From positions 5,433 through 69,432 of the forward strand of contig NW_003314376.1 of the NCBI RefSeq assembly GCF_000143415.4: a stretch of DNA of 64,000 nucleotides. The letters run 5' to 3'. Position numbers and translations under genes: made by a program. The stretch comes from Selaginella moellendorffii. Taxonomy: Eukaryota > Streptophyta > Lycopodiopsida > Selaginellales > Selaginellaceae. This document shows, in pieces, positions 33,536 to 46,050 of this stretch; positions within the stretch are counted from its first letter, which is position 1, and each line of letters opens with the position of its first letter. A model generated the notes under the pieces. That model saw only the letters and a list, made by a program, of their open reading frames with translations. It did no database searches and was not told the DNA's origin.

Positions 33536-36500
33536 ACTCCACCACCCATAGATGAAGTTCGATGTCCTCATCGAACGGTAAACCCTTTCATAAAGTAACA
33601 CCCACATGTGTTACCATTTCCATCTTTGGCACCTAGCCAATCTTTGTCTATGGTTTGACATCAAAGGCTCACCATGCCTTGTCCATCCTTTAAGGAGTGT
33701 AGTCTCTCCAATTTAGAGACTGATTGGACCACATGTAATGGTTCATCCTTTTATTGGTTTAGTTCTCGCTAAACCTCTTAGAGACCCTTCTCTAAGTCAA
33801 TCCCACTACTCCTTCTCGAGTAGTCTCAATTTTCATCGATATAACCTTTGCACTTTGGAACTTTGAATTTTTGACTTCTTGGAGTCAATTTCCTAGGTGT
33901 CTCCGACACCTTGCCTTGCACCTTTTGTGCAACTCCACTTCCCATCCTAGGAAGTTCTCTACTCGAGGGCACCATCATCCTCTCTTCTATTTCGTGCCAT
34001 AGTTCCAGTTATCATACTTTGTGCTAGGGCTGTTCATCGCCCTATCATTTGGCTACCTTACCGCTCCCTCCCTTGGAGCTTCCACTTTTGCCAAATCGGA
34101 GCAATTCAGAATCCCTCCTTGGAAACACACTTCCTTTCCTGCAACTTGTTAGCGTCCAACACATTAGTGTTCCTCGCTTAACTTTGTCATTTGGATCCCT
34201 TCCATTAAATTCCATGGCCCAAACTTTGGCCACTAGTCCTTTGCTCCTATCCTTGATTGTTGCACCCAGCAACATCGGATCGCTACCTCCATTTTTGAGG
34301 TATCCTTTCGGTTCCATAGCAAAGACTCTTCTTTGCCAAGTCCGGAGGATGTTCACCCCTAGTATGTCTCTTTAGCATATTCTGCTATGGGCTCTATCCA
34401 TGGCCCAACTTCGTGACCCTCCCATGGGTCTTTTATAGAGACTACTTTCCTCGGACTTACTATGCCATCGGACAGACATAGTTTATTTCCCTTAGGTGCT
34501 CTTCCCACTTGGTCATCACGACCAAGCCACACCATCTTAAACAGTTCAATTTCAACATTTTGAACCAGGAACTTCATTCCTTAGCCAACCAAGGACCTTG
34601 TCCTTATCTGGCCATAAGATCACCTAGTGATCTCACCTTGGCACCTCAACAGAGTTGCCAAGAGGTACTTGGTCTTCTAGACCTCCAAGTTGTTGACTAT
34701 AACCCCGGGGGCATCCCCCACACTTGGCGGTGCACCCAAGCTAGCCCTTACGGCCAAGGGTTCATAGCAACTGAGATTAGGTGTCCCCATCTCACTCACC
34801 ACGACCTTGGTGCCACTTGCACCAAAGCGTTCAAGTTAGATATGCCGAGCTTTCACACTAAGCAATCTAACCGTGCATCACGACTCCGAGGCATCCCTCG
34901 CTTGGCGGTGTGCCCAAACCAGTCTCCCCACTGAGAGTCCATGACCACCGAAATATGAGTGTCCTCATATTCCAAACCATCACCACGCCCTAGTGATTTG
35001 GGACTCGAACCCAAGCACTAGAGGGTCGGGACTCGAACCCAACCTCCGTATATGCATCTACGGACGGCATCACACTAGATGCCTGGCGTGACTCCCCACG
35101 CCGGTGCACCAACCTATTTTTAAAGCGCGCTACAGATCACAACTTAGGAACCTAGTTCCTCCACACTGCCAAGTCCTCTCACTTGACATGTCTGTGATCA
35201 TGCATGGACTCCTCCATGCTCGGCCCCATGGCCCACCCTTTTTGAAGTTATCACCTTCAACTAGGGTATTTGTTCCCCCGACGTGCCAACCTCGCTTGGC
35301 AAGTCCTCCGACCACTGTAACATGGTTCCTGCATAAGCGTGAAAGTCCTTGACCATCGACTTTCATTCAAAGCCCTTTCTTTGAACACTCGGGAACTACT
35401 TCCCTAACCTTGATAGCCTTGCCTCATGGCAAGCTTCAAGACCACGCTTCTGCTGCGCCACTCTGATTTCGCGCGTTCCATGAACCATTTACACTTGGCC
35501 TTTCTAGGTACTAAGCTACCTAGAATCGTCTTTGGGAACCTTGAAGGAACTCTGTCCCTCAGCTTGCTAAGGCCTCCCTTTTTGCAAGCCTTCAAAATGC
35601 CGCATAGTCTAACATGGACAATTCCATATTTTAGACTCTCCATGGCATCACGGTTACTAGCGGCAACACCCTCGAGCCCCCACTTGATTCTCCACTCCCA
35701 GCTGGCATAACCAACCTTGGATATGCCCTTTGATTCCTATGGTTTGGTTCTATCCCCTTATTTCTTGCTTTTTGGCTTCACACCTTTTCTTTGGTCATTC
35801 TCCTCCAGACCAGGAGGATAGCTTTGCACTTTCTATCACGCTTTAGCAAGTATTCTTAGGGATGAACCTACCCAATAGCCTAGGGAGTGGTTCCTCAATC
35901 CGGGTATGCTCACCTTATAATCCCACACACTGGGATTATATTGTTGCTTATGGGCTTTTACATGCCCATCACTAGCCTTGCCAAAATTCCATTTTTGGCT
36001 TTGTCCAACTCGGGTAGACAGTCCTCTCCTGTCTCCGCAACCTTGGACATTTGGATAGCACCTTCTATCCATCATTCGCTAGGGACTTAGTCCCTTGGGC
36101 TTTATCCATTGCCCTCGCGACATCAAACACCACCTTCTGGTGTTCTAGAGTGTCTGGGTGTCCCAATGATGGCTTTCTTGACAATGAGTATTTCCTTTTA
36201 TGACATTGACTTACTATATCGCAACATAAGCAACTTATCCCCCGTAAGGGTATATCCAACTTCTTTATGCTATTAAGAAGTCTTGGGTAGCTACCTTCTA
36301 CCCGTTTAACCAGTTATTTTGCACCTCTTGCTTAGTTGCCTCATAGTTGTCAAGTCCTACAACTCATTGCTTGGTGCTTTCACACCTCCATCATTATCTG
36401 GGTCACCACACTCCAACTGCATGCTCTGCAGCTTAGGCCATGCCATTCCCATTTCCATTGGGATTCCTTTGGCAAGGGGTTCTCATGAACCCACCATCAT

Positions 36501-37574
36501 AGCCTCAAGGTATCACACCTTGGCACATTTGGTGTCTCCACACCATTGGCTCCACGAGCCTACCTCTAAGACATTTCCCTTCGTGTCTAAGTCTTTGCCA
36601 AGACCAACACCGCTCTTTCTCATGCCAACCATCTGTTAGCACTGCCCCATAGAGGTCACACACAACTTTATATCAAAGTTGTTTTCTTCTGGGAACACCT
36701 TTCCCATAACTTTAGCATGGCACATTTTGCCATTGATGAGATACTCTCTGTTCTCATCCTTGGATCCTATGATCCCCCCCCCATCCTTTGTGGGGTACAA
36801 CGCACCTCAGTCCAAATGCTTCATTCAGTCCTTTTTAGGACCATCCCTTGACTCTACTTGAGTCGTCTAGCAGTTTTGGACTTGGTTAATCCACCGACCC
36901 GTAAGGTCCTACTTGTGAGGCACTAGCTCACTGGAATACACATCTTGCATTCCAGTCCTACTCAAAAGGACTATTTTCACAAGTGTTACTCCGACACTTG
37001 ATTTTGTTCTCTGGGGGCAACCTTTGCCCCTTAGGACTACTTGTCCATGTGATGAGAATACCAACTCATCCACTTAATACACCCCCAACTCCTTGGGTTG
37101 TTCCAGCATTTATTAGAGGTAGCCCCGGCTACCATTTCAAGGACTTGAGTCCTCTTCCGTATTTGACCTTCCACGGTCATTACCTTTGGTCTCACATTCA
37201 TGAGCACCAACCTCAACTATATGAGGATAATCTTGTGACTCCTTTATTGTTTTGGAGTCTTTATCTTTCCCGTGATCCCAACTTTAGTTGTTTACCACAA
37301 CAACCTAAGCCAATTTGCTGAGACAAATGCTCATCCAGATCACATCCTCAACTCAATGAGGAAAACCTTGCACTGTTCCCAAGATCCCAAAGTCGTTCCA
37401 TTATTGGCCCTTTTCTATCCACCACCTCGTCTACAAGTTCACACATGAACTGTAATGGAGAGCCATGTCTTCCAGACTTGCTACTCCTCAAGGATAGGCC
37501 CACTCCTCGGACCTTCCGATGCCAACACTAGTGGTGATATACTTGAGCACCAATAAAAGTCGGACTAAGGAACA
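33536..37574 (-). other. Internal region of the inner element, non-coding
   Basis: About 4.0 kb between LTR and primer site. The longest frames are short and show no gag, protease, RT, RNase H or integrase signature. The minus strand is G-rich next to the 3' LTR (GGGTGGTGGAGT, a possible polypurine tract). I see no tRNA, rRNA or promoter. Confidence 0.8.
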
Positions 37575-37586
37575 GCTCCGATACCA
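37575..37586 (-). other. Primer-binding site of the inner element
   Basis: The minus strand reads TGGTATCGGAGC, one mismatch from the iMet site, three bases inside the 5' LTR end. Confidence 0.8.
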
Positions 37587-37589
37587 AAT

Positions 37590-39269
37590 TGTAAGCGACT
37601 AATTTTTCCATTCTACTTTAGTCACTTAACCACACCTCCAACCACTTAGAGGAGTCTCATTCACAACCTCCATAAGTCCAATTTAGGACTTGGGACTTGC
37701 TAGCCCCAAGAATGGCATCCATGCCACTCCACACTTGCACCTGGTCCAAGTGCTCCACGTGTCCGGTCCCAAGACCGACACCCAAAGGTACCACTGACAT
37801 CTCGGCCCGTTACGCTAAGGCCATGCCCGTTCACCTTTGCTGCACTAGTGGTCCAATACCACTTGCATCACCATCCCGTCTCTCCAAGACTGGGCCATCT
37901 GTCCACGAGTGGTCATCCTGGATCCACTCCTTAGCATCCTTAGGATGCCCACAGACCTGGGGATTTGCCTTCCCGAAAGTCCCTTTGTCAGTTCCTACCA
38001 AGTCCCTTTCTGCCCCTGGCCGTGTTTGCCAACACTGCCACTGGATCGAGGCCCACAGGCCCGACCACTAAGTCCCATGGTCCTCTGGGACTTCCTCACC
38101 ACACGACTGTGTCCTTGGTCACTACCCCAGAGGACTGCTCCTCTTCCTTTCCACAGTCTGGGGCTTTGGGACAACATTTCGGAACACCGTGGCCTTACGC
38201 GAGCCACCTAGGTACTCTCCTCGCCTTCTGCCCTTGGGTGCTCTAGCCATGGGCTTAGAGCGGGTTCCGTTGAGCCACACCAGGTATCCAAGTAGGTAGT
38301 GCCACCCACACTTGGACTGGGAGCATCGGCCAGTCGATCTCCCGGGGGAACTAGAGCCGGCTCTTGAACACTTCACCAAGCTACCCCGCTTGTCGGTCCG
38401 TGTTCACTCTAGTCTTGGACTTCCCAGTGGGCAGCTCATCACCCAACACTGGGTCTGGCCTTCCTGGGCCAAACTGGCCTTTCCTGGCCAAACTGGCTCC
38501 ACTGCAGTCCTCCCCCTTACTATACTTTTGGAGCTCACCAAACCCCCCAGGGTCTGGGAGACGAACGCTTTGGGCTTTCACCCTCTCAGGCTCCGGACTC
38601 GGACTCGGACTCGGACTCGGACTCGGACTCGGACTCGGACTCGGACTTGGGCTCGGGCTTGGTCTCGGCCTTGGCCTCGGTCTCGGTCTCGATCCCGGTC
38701 TCGGTCTCGGTCCCGGTCTTGGTCCCGGTCTCGGTCCCGGTCTCGGTCTCGACTTCGGACTCCATCTCGGACTCCATCTCGGGTCCATCTCGGGTCCACC
38801 TCGGACTCCATCTCGGACTCCATCTCGGACTCCGTCTCGGGTCCATCTCGAGTCCATCTCGGACTCCATCTCGGACTCCATCTCGGGTCCATCTCGGACT
38901 CCATCTCGGACTCCATTTCGGGTCCATCTCGGGTCCACCTCGGACTCCATCTCGGGTCCATCTCGGACTCCATCTCGGACTCCATTTCGGGTCCATCTCG
39001 GACTCCACTTCGGACTCCAACTCAAGTCCATCTCGGACACTCCCACGTGTCATGTGTTGGTCCTTTTGGGTCCCTTTTTGGAGCCTCGCCTTTTGCTCGC
39101 TTCGTGCTCGTTCCTCGAGCACTTCGTTGGGAGTTCCACTCCCGCTCTTGACTTTTCAAGTCGGAGCTTTTGGTCCAAACGTGTTACGCTCGTTTGGCTC
39201 TCGCTTCGGCCACTACCATGTGGCGCCCTTCCATCTCCACTTTGGGGCCTAGTGATTTTGTGTCTCACA
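37590..39269 (-). repeat. 5' LTR of the inner element (1.68 kb)
   Basis: TGTAAGCGAC to TCTCACA on the plus strand, that is TGTGAGA...GCTTACA in element orientation. It contains the CTCGGA-based array at 38590-39040. Confidence 0.92.
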
Positions 39270-40890
39270 CAGGATTAACGTTGCTACATATGGGCCTTCA
39301 CTAGCCTTGCCAAAATTCCATTTTTGGCTTTGTCCAATTCGGGTAAACAGTCTTCTCCCGTCTCCGCAACCTTGGACATTTGGATAACACCTTCTATTTA
39401 TCATTCACTAGGGACTTAGTCCCTTGGGCCTTATCTATTGCCCTCGCGACACTAAACACCACCTCCTGGTGTTCTAGAGTGTTTGGGTGTCCCAATGATG
39501 ATCTCCTTGACAATGAGCATTTCCTTTTACGACATTGACTCACTGTATCGTAACATAATCAATTTATCCCCTGTAAGGGTATATCTAACTTCCTTATGCC
39601 ATTAAGAAGTCTTGGGTAGCTACCTTCTACCCATTTAACCAATTATCTTTGCACCTCTTGCTTAGTTGCCCCATAGTTGTCAAGTCTTACAACTCATTGC
39701 TTAGTGCTTCCACACTTCCATCATTATCTGGGTCACCACACTCCAATCGCATGCCTTCCAGCTTAGGCCATGCCATTCCCGCTTTTGTTAGGATTCCCTT
39801 GGTAAGGGGTTCTTATGAACCCACCATCATAACTTCAAGTTGGCACATTTGGTGTCTCCACACTATCGGTCCTATGAGCCTACCCTTATGACACTACTTA
39901 TTAGTGTCTAGGTCTTTGCCAAGATCAATATAATCGTTTCTCATGCTAACTATCCATTAACACCGCACCATAGTGTTTGCACCCAATTATGGGCCAAAGT
40001 TGCTTTCTTCTAGGAACATCTTTCCCACAACTTTAGTATGGCACATTTTGCCATCAATAAGATACCCACTGTTCTCATACTTGGATCTTATGATCCTCCC
40101 CATACCTCATGGGGCACTATACACCTCAGTCCAAATGCTTCTACCAATCCTTTAGGACCATTCCTTTACTCCATTTGAGTCATCTAGCATTTTGGACTTT
40201 GTTAATCCCCCGACCTATAAGGTTTTACTTTTGAGGTGCTAGCTCATTGGAATACAACTTTTTGTATTCATGTTCTACTCACAAAGACCATTTTGCAAGT
40301 GTTACTCTTACACTTGATTTTGTTCTCTAGGGGCAACCTTTGCCCCTTTAGGACTACTTGTCCATGTGATGAGAATACCAACTCATCTCGAAATACACCC
40401 CCAACTCCTTGGGTTGTTCCAACATTTATTAAAGGTAGCCCCAGCTATCATTTCAAGGACTTGAGTCCTCTTCCATACTTGACATTCCATGGTCACTAAT
40501 TCTGATCTCAAGTTCATGAGCACCAACCTCGACTATATGAGGGTAATTTTGTGACTCCTTTATTGTTTTGGAATCTCTATCTTCCCCATGATCCCAACTA
40601 TAGTTGTTTACCATAGCTATATTAGCCAATTTGCAAAGTCAAACGCTCATCTGGATCACATCCTCAACTCTATAAGGAAACCCTTATACTATGCCTAAGA
40701 TCCCAAAGTCGTTCCATTATTGGCCCTTTTCTATCCACCACCTTGCCTATAAGTTCACACGTGAACTGTAGTGGAGAGCCATGTCTTCCCGACTTGCTAC
40801 TCCTCAAGGATAGGCCCACTCCTAGGACCTTCTGATGTCAACACTAGTCGTGATATACTTCAGCACCAATAAAAGTCGGACTAAGGAACA
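39270..40890 (-). other. Internal region of the outer element, right part
   Basis: Starts CAGGATTAACG (target duplication plus continuation) and aligns with 35935-37574 of the inner element. No coding motif is found. Confidence 0.8.
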
Positions 40891-40902
40891 GCTCTGATAC
40901 CA
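40891..40902 (-). other. Primer-binding site of the outer element
   Basis: The minus strand reads TGGTATCAGAGC, an exact match to the plant iMet primer site, placed three bases from the 5' LTR. This fixes the element's orientation as minus. Confidence 0.88.
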
Positions 40903-40905
40903 AGT

Positions 40906-42547
40906 TGTAAGCGAATAATTTTTCCATTCTACTTTAGTCACTTAACCACACCTCTGACTGCATAGAGGAGTCTCATTCACAACCTCTTTAAGTCCAATTC
41001 AGGACTTGGGACTTGCTAGTCCCGAAAATGGCATCCATGCCACTCAACCCTTGCACTTGGTCCAAGTGCTCCACGTGTTTAGTCCCATGACTGACACCCA
41101 AGATACCACCAACATACCAGCTTGTTACGCTAGGCCATGCCAATTCACCTTGGTCACATCAGTGGTCCAACACCACCTACATTGCAACCCCGTCTCTCCA
41201 AGACTGGGCTTTCCGTTCACGAGTGGTCATCCCAAATCCACTCCTTAGCATCCTTAGGATGCCCACAGACATGGGGAATAGCCTTCCCCAACATCCCTTT
41301 GTCAGTTCCTGCCAAGTCCCTTTTCCGTCCACGGCCATATTCACCAATACTGCCACTAGATCAAGGCCCGCAGGCCCGGCTACTAAGTCCCATTGTCCTC
41401 TGGGACTTCCTCACCGTATGACTATATCCGTAGTCAATACACTAGAGGATTGCTCCTCCTCCTTTCCCCCATTTGGGACTTCGGGACAACATTTCGGAAC
41501 ATCATGGCCCTACGCGAGCCCTGTGGGTACTCTCCCCACCTTCCGCCTTTAGGTGCTCTAGCCATGGGCTTAGAGCAAAGGTTCCGTTGAGCCATACCAG
41601 GTATCCAAGTAGGTAGTGCCACCCACACTTGGACTGGGACCATTGGCCAATCGATCTTCCGGGGGAACTAGAGCCGGCTCTTGAACACTTCACCAAACTA
41701 CCCCACTTGTCGGTCCACATTCACTCTAGTCTTGGACTTCCCAGTGGTTAGTTCATCACCCAACACTGGGTCTGGCCTTCTTGGGCCAAACTGACTCCAC
41801 TGCAGTCCTCCCCCTACTATACTTTTGAAGCTCACCAAACCCCCCAGGGTCTGGGAGACGAACGCTTTGGGCTTTCACCCTCTTAGACTCGAACTCGGAC
41901 TCGGACTCGGATTTGGGCTCGGTCTCGGCCTCAGCCTCGGTTTCGGTCTCGGTCCCGGTCTCAGTCTTGGTCCTGGTCTCGGTCTCAGTCCCGGTCTTGG
42001 TCTTGGTCTCGACTTCGGACTCCATCTCGGGTCCTTCTTGGACTCCATCTCGGACTCCATCTTGAACTCCATCTCAGGTCCATCTCGGGTCCATCTTGGA
42101 CTCCATCTCGGGTCCATCTCGGACTCAACCTCGGGTCCATCTTGGGTCCATCTCGGGTCCACCTCGGACTCCACCTCGGACTCCATCTCGGACTCCATCT
42201 TGGACTCCATCTCGGACTCCACCTCGGACTCCATCTTGGACTCCACCTCGGACTCCATCTTGGACTCCACCTCGGACTCCATCTTGGACTCCACCTCGGA
42301 CTCCATCTCGGACACTTCCATGTGTCATGTTTTGGTCCTCTTGTGTCCCCTTTTCTAGAGAGTCACTCATGGCTCGCCTCGTGCTTGTTCCTCAAGCCCT
42401 TCGTTGGGAGTTCCACTCCCACTCTTGACTTTTTCAAGTCGGAGTTTTTAATCCAAACGTGTTACGTTCGTTTGGCTTTTGCTTCAGCCACTACCATGTG
42501 GCGCCCTTTTGGCTCCACTTTGGGGCTTAGGGATTTTGTGTCTCACA
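40906..42547 (-). repeat. 5' LTR of the outer element (1.64 kb)
   Basis: Begins TGTAAGCGAATAATT on the plus strand and ends TCTCACA at 42547. It is more diverged from its partner at 27813-29413 than the inner LTR pair are from each other. The array at 41885-42310 is dominated by ACTCCATCTTGG and ACTCCACCTCGG units. Confidence 0.9.
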
Positions 42548-42559
42548 AAGATAAGGTGC

Positions 42560-44787
42560 ACTACATTCCTATTATTTTTAAAATATTAATCAAATTCTAA
42601 ATTTTTTAGATCTATAGTTTTATCTTCTAGTATTGTATTTATTTTTTTGTAAATTATTGTATATGAATCTTTTTCATGTTTTGTAATGTCTTTTATAGGC
42701 TCTAAGATTTCTGTTTGTGGCATTGGAGGAATTTATATTTTTTATATTTCATGTTTTTCTATGTTTATGAGTTTGAACATCTTTTATATTATCTAGTAGT
42801 TTCTCTGAATCTGTACATATATTTTCATTAGCATATTCTTTTATTTATTCTAATGTTTGTGGTGGATTTTCTAACTATATTAGTGCATGTTAATGTGGTG
42901 TACCACGTTGTTGAAATTGTGTTACAAATACATAGTCTTTTACTTTTCTTCGAAATATGTGATAATTGGACATTAATAATTTTCTAAATGCTGATGTTTT
43001 ATGTGCATAATATCGTATTGTGGAGATTGGATCAGCTCTTAGTATTTAATATATTTTCTCTTTTTTTATTTAAATTTTCTATCTCTTCTTTTTGTAATAT
43101 ATCTGTATTTAAATGTTTTAAAGCATTTATTAATGGTTCCCAATGTCTTTCTGAACAACTAAAAGTTAAGAATAGTGTTGGTGATCTTCATTGTCTTATC
43201 ATGGCAAATGCATCTTTTTTTAGTGCTTCTAAATTATCTGGTGATGTTCTTAGATTTTTTAAATCTCTAAACCCTATGTTTGACTTTAATATTTTATCCA
43301 TATTTCTATTTAGAAGCACATCTTTTGATGTGATTTTTCTTCCTTCATAAGTAAATTTTCTTAATCTAAAACCTGCATTTTGATTAACAAATTTGATTTC
43401 AGTTTTTACTGCTGCTGTAAATATATGTTCAAGATGTCGTGCAAATTTTCTATCCTCATTCATTAATTCCTATTGGATTATTTCTTGATATGTAAATTTA
43501 CTTTTTATTTCTAATGGTCTTGGTTTTCCACCAAATAGTTTTGGATATGCCATTTCTTCAGCATTTTCATCTACAAATAATCCTAATGGCTGTTGTCCTT
43601 GACCAGGTGCTATAACTAGAACTTTATTTGTAAAATTATCTATTTGATTTGCATCTAAGAAGCTAATTATCATAGTAGCTGTTGGTAATATCTCATTATC
43701 AGGGTTGTCTATAAGATTTACACTTTCATCATCTTCATTTAATTCTTGTTGTAATTCGTTTTCTAATATTATTTGTGCGTTATTATCTATATTGTCTAAA
43801 TTTTGTGCTTGTTGAAACCAGTTTTCATCTATATTAATTTTATTTTTCTTATATAGTTCGGTTTCTTGTAATTGTTTTATAACATTATAAATATAATGTG
43901 GTCTGGCTATTCCATATTTATAATAATATTTATCAGTTAATCTTAGTTTCAGCTGAATTGTTTTTGTTTTTATTTCTTCTTATGTTCTTGGTAGTTTATT
44001 AATTATTGATTTAATATTAGTTGGGACATTTATTACTCCTCTTTTTATGTGCTGCTGATATTGAGGTTGATTTGGTATTGTTATATTTGCAAATAAAATA
44101 CGTAGAGCTATCATTTTCTCTTCAATATCATTTAGTTGTTCTGTATTTTGATCAATTTGATTCATTCTAATTTTTTCTGGACTTTTATATTTATCTTTAT
44201 TTGTCATGCATTGATTGCATACATATTCTTGTTTTGTATTATATTTAAACCAAAGTCTTTTACATATTTTACATGGATGTATCGGTATATCCTGTATAAC
44301 TTCATTATACATCTGTAGTGCTTTCATACTTTTTGGATTGTTTATGTTATATTCATTTTCTTGTTGTTCTTTCTCTTTTATTGTTTTTTTTTTTTTTTGC
44401 TTCTAATATAATATACTCTTCTTTTAAGTTTTTCATCTGATATAGTATTCCCTGTTCTTTGTCAAAGAATATTTATTTTTTCATTTGTTTGTTTTTGTGA
44501 GTTCCAAGTTTCTATAAGTGTTTTGTCTTCTTCTATTGTCTTAAATATATATTTTTTTTGTTTTGTAAAGTACGTTCTTCATGTTTTTCTTTGGATATAT
44601 TTATAGTTTTTATTTGCTTATTTTTATCCTTTCTTGATAAATAATAGTATCTAGAAACAATTTGTTGCTCAGTTAAATCAATATTATGGTTGAATTTTAG
44701 TTCTTTTGCTTTTCTATTTGCAGATCCTTAAATTGATAACTATTTTGCATCTAGAAGTTCTATCCATTCAAATTTTCTCTTTGTCAT
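42560..44787 (-). pseudogene. Helentron-like Rep (replication initiator) half
   Basis: Minus-strand reading from an ATG at 44785-44787 (MTKRKFEWIELLDAK). Next comes an N-terminal zinc finger (CKICKRLWF ... CNQCM, near 44210-44270), then the Helitron-like N domain with LFGGKPRPLEIKSKF, NEDRKFARHLEHIFTAAVK and QNAGFRLRKFTYEGRKITSK. The HUH nuclease motif reads RGTPH-stop-HALI, with a TAA at 42890-42892 between the two histidines. After it come LENPPQTLE and MPQTEILEPIKDITKHEK, ending at LEFD just before the TRIM. The Rep tyrosine region and helicase Walker A that should follow are absent. Several other stops and frameshifts occur. HUH Rep proteins nick and join DNA for rolling-circle transposition; this copy cannot. 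Confidence 0.82.
42887..42895 (-). other. HUH catalytic motif interrupted by a stop
   Basis: CAT TAA CAT on the minus strand codes His-stop-His within RGTPH.HALI. Helitron Rep proteins have His-hydrophobic-His here, where the two histidines hold the metal ion. Confidence 0.75.
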
Positions 44788-44819
44788 AATTTTGCCCTTT
44801 ATACTTAAATGCCCTTATT

Positions 44820-44870
44820 GCCCTTGATGTCCTTACACCCATCGGATAGGTGGGTGCATCCAGATTAGTT
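44820..44870 (-). other. Inverted repeat upstream of the Rep start
   Basis: CACCCA and TGGGTG flank TCGGATAGG near 44838-44858, about 50 bp upstream of the Rep ATG. It lies where the 5' end of the element would be expected, but no terminal motif is certain. Confidence 0.35.
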
Positions 44871-45440
44871 TTTTCTATGATTGTTTAGCTGATCAAGATT
44901 GTTTAAAGAGATTCAACAATTGAACCGAATGGACTATTTTTAGCCTACTTTCAGCAAGTATTAATTCTCTATCTTTCAATCAACAGCTTTGTGAAGGCTG
45001 ATAATTGATAATCTAGACCAGTAAAAACAATCAAAGACCTTTTACTTACTTCTCAATGTTATTCCGTTGAAAGCTATTTATGCCCTAAAGCTATATTAAT
45101 TCTTTATTTAAATGGGCCTAAAATGGGCTTATGAAAGAAACGTGAGCACAAGTACCAGACTCATGCATTCTTAGGTAATTGACTACCTGCTCAATTGTAT
45201 TGTTTCTAGATCTCTTTCTTTTCGGTTTAACACCACTACCTCGCATGGATTCTTGGGTCTTGCCACTTGAGCAGCTGAATGGATCATGCAATAGGAGATT
45301 TTCGAGGGATACGAGGGCCAATGCTTTACCCTAAACTTCATCAAAACAAGGTGACATTTTGTTTTTGTAAGTCTTTCAGGAATGGTCTTCATCTTCTTTA
45401 TGCTACACTAGATTGAAGGACTAAACAAGGTGTTGGGCAT
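44871..45440. other. No gene recognised
   Basis: Mixed-composition sequence with short frames on both strands. A minus-strand frame at 45118-45321 (SCSSGKTQESMRGSG) is not recognisable. I see no RNA gene. Confidence 0.5.
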
Positions 45441-46050
45441 GGTTAGAAGATTGAAGAGAGATTCAGCACAAGGTGTGTGACGATTCCTCCTTTTTTATTT
45501 CTTTCTTCTTTTTGTTTTTCCTTTTCATTCACATAAGCTCCCACAGAATAAGAAGCTCTAGAGTAATATCGTGGCTTTGTTAGTTTTTGGAGCTGGTTTC
45601 TCAAGTTTGGATTTAGTACTTTGCCATTGGAAATGTAGAGTCTTTGCAGGTTCAAAAATTATACTAAAGGATACAAATGTAGGGACGGTGTCGTCTCGAA
45701 TCCTGTGAGACAGCAGCTCTTCCAACGCCTTAAACTTCTACTTCTGCCCAGAGAGAAGATTTTCATCATTACAAATCCGTAGTGAGAGCATCTTCAGGTT
45801 CTACTGACAGTGACAGCCTTGGACGAGGTAGCCAAGTCCAAAGAAAGTTGTTCAAAATGTCAAGTGAGATATCTTCGACTAGGTAGGATGATTCCACAAA
45901 CAAGTAACATTGTTCTCACTATGGAGACTGGTATCTAGCATGATGTTTTCAATTTACAGGGTTGGCTGTGGAAAACCCTCGCATGTCCAATGACAAGTCC
46001 TTGAAAAGTCGATGGACTCAAAGATGGTTTGAAGTAGTTTGTAACTTTCT
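45441..46050 (-). pseudogene. Possible leucine-rich-repeat gene remnant
   Basis: Minus-strand stretches over several frames have LRR-like spacing: NLQRLYISNGKVLNPNL, NLKMLSLRICNDENLL, FKALEELLSHRI and KISHLTF. Stops and frame changes break it. If real, it would be the C-terminal LRR of a resistance-type protein. The match is weak and depends on leucine spacing only. Confidence 0.25.

Larger units (their letters stand above)
31799..39269 (-). mobile_element. Inner LTR retrotransposon of the same family
   Basis: LTRs at 31799-33535 and 37590-39269 enclose a complete 4.0-kb internal region. The perfect target-site duplication is CAGGA (31794-31798 and 39270-39274). The uninterrupted site is visible in its own internal region near 35925-35945 (CACACACTGGGATTATA). 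The two LTRs differ by only a handful of substitutions plus array length, so this insertion is recent and younger than the outer one. Confidence 0.92.
27813..42547 (-). mobile_element. Outer coding-less LTR retrotransposon (LARD type)
   Basis: LTRs at 27813-29413 and 40906-42547 run TGTGAGACAC...GCTTACA on the minus strand. A perfect 5-bp target-site duplication AAGAT flanks it (27808-27812 and 42548-42552). The primer-binding site is at 40891-40902. Its internal region is split in two (29414-31798 and 39270-40890) by a younger insertion of the same family. No gag or pol motif is visible, so it needed proteins from elsewhere to move. Confidence 0.9.
26375..42562 (+). mobile_element. TRIM (miniature LTR retrotransposon), split by nested insertions
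   Basis: The element consists of a 5' LTR (26375-26541), a primer-binding site (26543-26554), an internal region made almost wholly of 119-bp tandem repeats, a polypurine tract (27408-27417) and a 3' LTR. The 3' LTR starts at 27418, is interrupted at 27812 by the coding-less LTR element, and resumes at 42548 with AAGATAAGGTGCACTACA. It has no coding capacity. The outer flanks (TTTTA on the left, TTCCT on the right) do not form a target-site duplication, and the host Helentron gene is missing sequence across the site. Confidence 0.8.

Noticed and set aside
38312-39278. ORFs of up to 304 codons in the second inner LTR
   Set aside because: Same minisatellite artefact as above; frames extend through the LTR end and are not shared with the outer pair in a coding manner.
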